From Ascarosepion bandense (taxonomy: Eukaryota; Mollusca; Cephalopoda; Sepiida; Sepiidae): a stretch of 64,000 nucleotides of DNA. Positions 58,441 through 64,000 of this stretch are shown piece after piece; position 1 is the first letter of the stretch; the number at the start of each line of letters is the position of its first letter. The notes beneath the pieces were generated by a model, which was given only the letters and a program-made list of their open reading frames with translations, made no database searches and was not told the DNA's origin. The stretch is from positions 1 to 64,000 of the forward strand of contig JBBBDQ010001611.1 of assembly GCA_037127315.1 (NCBI GenBank), given 5' to 3'. The translations under genes were made by a program, and so were the position numbers.

Positions 58441-59149
58441 TCTAAAATATAAATACCTATTAGATCTGCTACCTGGGCTGAATCATAGGCTCACATAGGG
58501 ACATGAAAACTATCTTTAGGCCCTTTTGTCCAAGTAGAGTTACCGAAGGTGAGAATGGATTTTCTAGCTCCCAGTATAATCCTGTAGTCCCTATCCGAAA
58601 TATTAACATAATTTCCACAATCCACAAGAAATTTTTTTGATATAGAGGAACAGAAATCCACAATATCAAATTTAAGGAAAGTGGATTTAGATTTGTCATT
58701 GATGTTATCAAACCATTTTATGGTATCGAAGGAACTCTTCCAAAGATTCGGTTGTAAATTAGATTGTAACTTCTCTATTAGGTTCTTCAGAACTTCCCTA
58801 GAAATTATGCCTAATTTATTATAGTAGGATTAATTAGTCTAGTTTGTAATTTATTTTGGAAGTTTGGTTTGTGGTCCTTAAATAAAATAAGCTTCTTTGG
58901 TAGAAATTTTACCAATTTTATCACTAATATTTAATTCATTTGGAAATTTAGCCATATCAGAGTTAATTTCCGATAAAATTAGGTTTCCTCTGTCTATAAG
59001 TGTCTATATATATATGGACACTAGCTCTAGCCTTGTATATAGAGGTTGCGAAGAGAGAATTGTTGCTATTTTATATTTTAAATTTCTTTCATGCACATTG
59101 ATTTTGATGAATTCACAGTTTAGTACGGTCAGTTGGGCACCTTTTGCGA

Positions 59150-59690
59150 GAAAAAAAACACCATGACACAATTCATTTCACTGGATATTCGGAAATAGCA
59201 TAATGTACTGCTTGGCATTCGAGCCGGAAAATTCAATACAAATATTTCCGAGTGGGTCTCAATATGAGAACAGCGCAGTTTATTTATATGTGTAGAATAG
59301 TGATTATGAAGATATGTAAAACTCACTCTGATCAATCTGATGAGAAAAGAATTCTGAATTTCTTGGTGAAGGCCTTGAACTGAACTTGAAAGACAACATC
59401 ACGTGTTTAAGTTGGTTGTGTTGTTCTGTGTCGAGACAATGTCTGATGAAAAACCGTATGTCTGGCAACAGCATTCTGCACCATGCCACAAAAGCAGTTG
59501 AATCATGTCATGTTGAGCAAGAGAACAAAAAAAATCATTGTTACAACAAAGATGATCTGAAGGCAAGAATTATGGCAGCAATCACCAACTTCAAAAGGCA
59601 ACTGTCCAGAAAAGTTGCAGGAGATTCTGAAGTCGCCTGGGGGCGATGGTTCAAGCCAATGTCGATAATTCTCTGTAAATTTACTTTTTA
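59150..59690 (+). mobile_element. Mariner-like transposase relic
   Basis: The plus strand has KPYVWQQHSAPCHKS (59452-59495), with His replacing the catalytic Asp. After a deletion of the region where the third catalytic residue should lie, DLKARIMAAITNFK follows, then ATVQKSCRRF-stop-SRL in the next frame. This is the C-terminal pattern of mariner transposases. It is truncated and dead. Confidence 0.65.
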
Positions 59691-60827
59691 ATATTTCAAG
59701 ATCTTTTCTGTAGTTTTGGCTACTGATATTTTTAAAATCAGATGTCACAATTACTTTCGTTATTTAAACATAAAATATATTTATTGAAACCTAATTATGA
59801 ATTTACATGAATTATATATGTTTTAAGATATTTGCCGTATATGAAAAAATGGTGAATTTTCGATGTTGAATTCAGAATATTTTATGGGCCCGACAGATTG
59901 GAAGACTTTACTGAAGGTATTTCATATTATTGTCAGATTTGCTCAATATACAGTTGTGAGTATCGGACCTGGTTAACTTTCTTGGGATAAAAAAAACAAA
60001 AAAGACTACATTTCTGGTCTAACAAATCACCTAATATGTGTGATAAATATCTTGGAAGTGTTTTAACAGGGAATGAAAGATGATACACCAAAATATGAAG
60101 GCGCATTGAAGTCTCTAAAATTAAGTAAATTATAAAGAATCGGGAAAATATCGTTAGAAACAAAGGAAAAATTTCTAGAGTCTGATGTAACATCGGTCGC
60201 TACAAATGGCAGCGTACACTTGAATATCTGATCAGAGATAAGGTAGAAAATTCAGGAAAAAGAAATCTGCTACTACAGAGACTAACATCGTGTGAAATTA
60301 GGAGCAACATCCAAAAAACCAGTGTAGAGTATCAATTTACATGCCCGTTCAGAAATGGTATCTCGGATACTAATAATAAACCCACTACATATATTGGCTT
60401 TACTACAACACCGCTCTTCCGTAGACTTGTCTTTTTAACGATCACAGTTAAATTAAACAACATTTCTAAGAAAAACATAACAATGTAGTTAATATTAGAC
60501 AGATTTTAGCCGATAACACAATAATTCTCACTCATACGCACAGTAAAATGCAACCTTCAGATATTGGAGGCCATATACATTAAATCAAATTAATAAAATC
60601 ACATTTCAATCTGGTCAGAACACGTTACATTTCATTTAGACATATAGTTCTGTTAACGTTGTCTTTATGTTAACGACCCTGTAACCTCTCTGAAGTTGGC
60701 TTACAACCAGCATGATGAAAAATGTATTCAAATAATGGACAAATTTTTTCTGTATTTATACCTAAAATTAATGGAAAATACTGTGTACAGAACGGCACAT
60801 GATTAAACATACTAGATATTCATTTTC

Positions 60828-60893
<66 letters not shown>

Positions 60894-60960
60894 TGAGTGA
60901 GTGCGCACACAAATACATATACACGCATACATTTATATATAAGTAAATTCCCTTGATTTT
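59690..60960 (+). repeat. Repeat linked to mariner relic, with RTE-like piece
   Basis: It is shared with 13550-14480 (same orientation) and partly with 1985-2290 and 22070-22290 (reverse). At 60048-60095 the plus strand reads DKYLGSVLTGNER, an RTE-type reverse-transcriptase palm tail motif. No intact frame. Confidence 0.55.
60832..60890. repeat. (TA)n microsatellite
   Basis: About 58 bp of uninterrupted TA. Confidence 0.95.
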
Positions 60961-62487
60961 CTCAAGTGGCAGGGAAATATTTATGTACTATATAATTGTC
61001 AATCAAAGCGAAAAATTTTCGTTTTGAAAACAGAGGGAGTCTTTTAGCAATTTGAAGGGCATGTTGACCAATGTATATGATTGTTTTTCTCATCTTGGTT
61101 TATTAATTGTATTTCATATTACTTTTTATTCCTCATAATTTGATTTCTGCTATGTCCCCACAACCTAGTAAGTCTGCAGAAAGACATAAGTCATTTAGTG
61201 CTGTGTTGCTATGGCTACATTTCATTTGTTTTTTATCTCACATATTATTCTTATTGTGTCATTTTTCATTATAATTCGATTTCTGCTATGGTCGCACTGC
61301 CGACCAAATCTGTAGTGAGACATTATGCAGGTAGTTTTGTGTTGTTATGGCTCCATTTCATATTTTTAATATCGCCCTAACATCTCTAGCGTTACATAGA
61401 CAAAGGTCTCCTTAGTTTGTTGGCTGTATTGAACAAGATAATTTTTGTAGATTTCTTAAGCTGGGGTTTCCACGAATTCTTTCAATGTATTTTTCGTTCC
61501 ATTCTTTATCATTTCAAGTGCACCCACAGTCACTTTTACGATACTTGTTTCCAGTTTCTTGCTTCATTTTCCAGGTTTCTATATATTTTTATATTAAACT
61601 CCGCTCGACAATCAATATCAATTAATAAACAGGTTTTTTTTGTTGGTTTTTAAAAATAACGTCCGGCCTATTTCATTTCTGAAACCGGTGCTGGGTGATG
61701 TTTATACTAGTGTTTGTTTATATATGTCCATAGTGTTTGCATATTGTCCAGTGTAAATATTATCCCACTCCATCGCGGTGATTTTTATATTAAATTAGGG
61801 CAACTACAGAACATCCTGAGATTCGATGATCTAATGTTTCTTGGTATTTATCACAGAACCTGCATTTTTTCATCTGTACAAAAGCATTAGCCTTGTTTTT
61901 TTTTTGTTTTTTTTTTTCATATTTTTGCTGCAATATGGTATTTATCACAGAACCTGCATTTTTAATCCACATTATGATGTAAAATAAGGTATTTATCACA
62001 GAACATGCATTTTGAATCCTCATTATTATGTAAAATGTTTGCCTGAATGTTCCTAGTGAAAAGACTTTGGTCTTGCGCAGCAAGAATACAAACTTCAGAT
62101 TCAGATTTTAATCCAGATACACGTAACCATTTATGAGTATTAACTTTATGAACATTGGGTTTATTAGAAAGTTCTGGATATTTGCCATGCGGAGGTTTGT
62201 GTTGCCAACGTTGTTTCATCTATTCAAAATCATTATCCTTTTTTTGTTTTTTTTTCATATTTTTGCTGCAATAATATTCTTGGTTTCTGTTTAGATTGTT
62301 TTACAGGATCTACTAAATAAAAATCTTCTTTGTATTTATTGCCTTTTTTCATCATTGAATATTTTTTCTGTCTGTTTTCATGTTGTTTAGCATTATCCAG
62401 TCCTTTGTTGTTTCTAGTTATGTTAGTAAGCCAATAGTTGTTGACTTGTATGACAATTCTAGATGAATAAGACCTTTTCCTCCTTCT

Positions 62488-62736
62488 TTACGTGGGTATG
62501 TATATGCGGTCTACGTCAGCCTTTGGATGATGTATCTTATGTTTAGAAAGATGCTTTCTTGTCTTGGAATCTTTTTGTCTGATATCGTTTAGAGTCCAGG
62601 ACAAGATTTTGAGGCTGTATTGAACCACTTGGATGGCAAGGTTATTGATGTCCATAAATGTGTTTTGAGAATTCAATTCAGTTTTTAATATCAGTAGTAG
62701 CCTTGTATAGTACTCTTTACGCACTATTTCTTTCAT
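62488..62736 (-). pseudogene. R2/R4-like LINE linker fragment
   Basis: The frame reads INNLAIQVVQYSLKILSWTL, NDIRQKDSKTRKHLSKHKIH and HPKADVDRIYIPT. It is homologous to 912-1319 and 49084-49299. Confidence 0.65.
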
Positions 62737-63444
62737 TTTTTTTTGGGGGGGGGGCGATTTTTTTCACCCTAATTTAAAAATCTGTCGCTATGAACTTCTT
62801 CTTGCTCTAAGACTTTTATTGTTACTGCATTATTTATTATTTACTGCATTATTTATTGTTACTGCATTATTGTTACTGCATATTGTTACTGTTCCAAACC
62901 TATTTGCCAGGTTTGTTGTAGTGATCTCAGTGAAATTGTAGCTCAAGTACATTTATTCAGACTGAAATTTCTTTCAATATCTTCACTGAAGCATTTTACA
63001 GTTTGCAGAAGTCCTTCTAGCTCATTGTCATTCTTAACATACAACTTAAATCACCTATGTAAAATACATGGCTTATTTTCTTTTGGGCTATTTTATAACC
63101 ACATTCTGTCTTGCTAAGTTGATTAGTGGATGCGATTACTGATAAGCAAAATAATAAGAGAGACAAAGTGTTACCTTGAAATATACCCGTTGTTTATTTC
63201 ACGAGACTTATAGGTTCCATTTATATGAGTGAGGTAAAGGGTTGTTTTCGATGTCAACATACATTGTTTGATGAAATTGATGATGACTGGTAATACCTTG
63301 TACATATTTAAAATCTTTAAGTTCCAGTAATACACTATTGAATTACTTACGATATTCTATCAAGGCAGGAGTAAGATTTATCTTTGCATTAAAGCAGGTT
63401 TCCAAAATCATCTTGTTAATAAATAATTGGTGTTTACATCTATA

Positions 63445-63633
63445 TCAGACACGTTTGCACGCTATTTGTTGAAGCTGTATTATGTCATTTCTTTCCAGTA
63501 ATAGATATATTTGTTTTGTTAAAACAGATGTTAATAGTTTGAATGTTGTTGGAAGGCATATAACTGGTCTGTAGTTTTTCGGATTATTTGTGTCACTATT
63601 CCTGGGTAGAAGAAAGGTAATTCCTTTGGTCAT
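63445..63633 (-). pseudogene. R2/R4-like LINE RT fingers
   Basis: The frame reads GITFLLPRNSDTNNPKNYRP then VICLPTTFKLLTSVLTKQIY, homologous to 50011-50226. Confidence 0.7.
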
Positions 63634-63885
63634 CCATGCAGGAATTTATACGGAATTGTTAACAAATTTTGGCTTGATTTCTATGTGCTGCATTTAAATA
63701 ATATAGCCAAAAGTTAGACATTTTATTTTTTACTGGAAATGTTCAGTTGTGTGCTTTTTCAGTTGACATTTAACATCCTCTACTCTGATTGCAGCCCATG
63801 TCTCTTCTGATTTATTTTTCATTCGTTCAATCACTTGCGCAATCCAGTCTGATTCTTTGTTATGTTCTTTAGGGCAAGCACATAG

Positions 63886-64000
63886 TTTTAAATCATTTCA
63901 CCCCGAGCAAGGCAGAAATGCCAGTGATGAGCGGGGGGCTACATAACTGTAAATAGATTAATTAGAAAAGATTGAGGAGTACAAACTAGTTAGAATGGAG
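63886..64000 (-). mobile_element. Jockey/CR1-like LINE 3' end, cut by window edge
   Basis: The minus strand ends CTGCCTTGCTCGGGGTGAAA followed by TGATTTAAAA, the same 3' terminus as at 28400-28470 and 10500-10560. The element continues beyond the window. Confidence 0.75.

Larger units (their letters stand above)
57299..59010 (-). mobile_element. Penelope-like element with RT and GIY-YIG domains
   Basis: On the minus strand the protein runs from about 59000 to 57299. The order is an N-terminal KIGKISTKEAYFIFKDHKPN region, motif A TFLKFDIVDFCSSIS (about 58690-58640), a GARKSILTFGN segment, KDSFHVPM then AYDSAQVADLIGIYILD (motif B), LIGLYRDDGLICIPNS (motif C, about 58415-58370), the thumb, an RKRKIIWFNPPYCK block, and a C-terminal GIY-YIG nuclease. 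Defects are frameshifts near 58830 and 58445 and a TGA in place of a Gly codon at about 58495. Most of the domain is otherwise readable, so the copy is relatively young compared with the others. Confidence 0.85.
60960..63885 (-). mobile_element. R2/R4-like LINE, long decayed copy
   Basis: Minus-strand order: 5' segment (about 63850-63700), fingers (63633-63445), palm remnant (about 63400-63180), linker (62736-62488, with HHPKADVDRIYIP), KQRWQHKPPHGKYPEL block (62219-61962), and zinc-knuckle pieces CRFCDKYQETLDHRISGC (near 61830-61800). The 3' UTR with GGAGCCATAACAAC text is at 61200-61380. Small local duplications disrupt 61860-62010. Confidence 0.72.

Overview
The window looks like AT-rich, repeat-dominated nuclear DNA of an animal, most likely a cephalopod mollusc such as an octopus. 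The reasons are spliced genes with GT-AG introns, TATA boxes and AATAAA signals, tRNA-derived SINEs, non-LTR and Penelope-like retroelements, mariner relics and long (CA)n/(TA)n/(GA)n arrays. The species call is an inference from the mix of repeat families and was not tested by any search. Nothing bacterial, no rRNA, no convincing functional tRNA and no CRISPR array was seen.

The only genes that look intact are five copies of one tiny spliced gene: gene 1 (4390-4827, -), gene 2 (12406-12825, +), gene 3 (24439-24874, -), gene 4 (31773-32210, +) and gene 5 (54370-54803, +). Each has a TATA box, a noncoding first exon, an intron 1 of about 0.76-0.94 kb holding a (CA)n microsatellite, a 55-nt coding exon for a signal peptide, an intron 2 of about 0.25 kb and a last exon for a short acidic tail. 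The product is 56-57 residues. The predicted mature peptide has 12 Asp/Glu, no Lys/Arg, no Cys and no aromatic residues. I do not recognise the family. Gene prediction would probably miss these genes because both coding exons are so short.

The genes sit in a duplicated unit with shared 5' and 3' flanks. Genes 1/2 and genes 3/4 are head-to-head pairs; gene 5 stands alone. Further unit flanks have no gene (about 14480-15515, 38262-39380, 48120-48845), so the array has been duplicated, inverted and partly deleted. A separate inverted repeat of about 5 kb (15516-20855 against 40235-44775) encloses genes 3 and 4.

The rest is mobile-element debris. Jockey/CR1-like LINEs lie at 5915-6368, 6614-10563, 26795-28470 and 63886-64000. 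R2/R4-like LINEs lie at 1-1975, 20880-22030, 28741-29060, 33020-36720, 48850-50760 and 60960-63885. RTE-like reverse-transcriptase remnants lie at 15516-15930, 44361-44842, 47640-48115 and 59930-60290. Penelope-like elements lie at 57299-59010 and 45660-46400, with GIY-YIG fragments in both inverted-repeat arms. There are also mariner-like transposase relics, a copia-like fragment, tRNA-derived SINEs, a possible Helitron end, and a 249-bp tandem repeat at 39385-40075. All recognised transposon reading frames carry stops, frameshifts or deletions.
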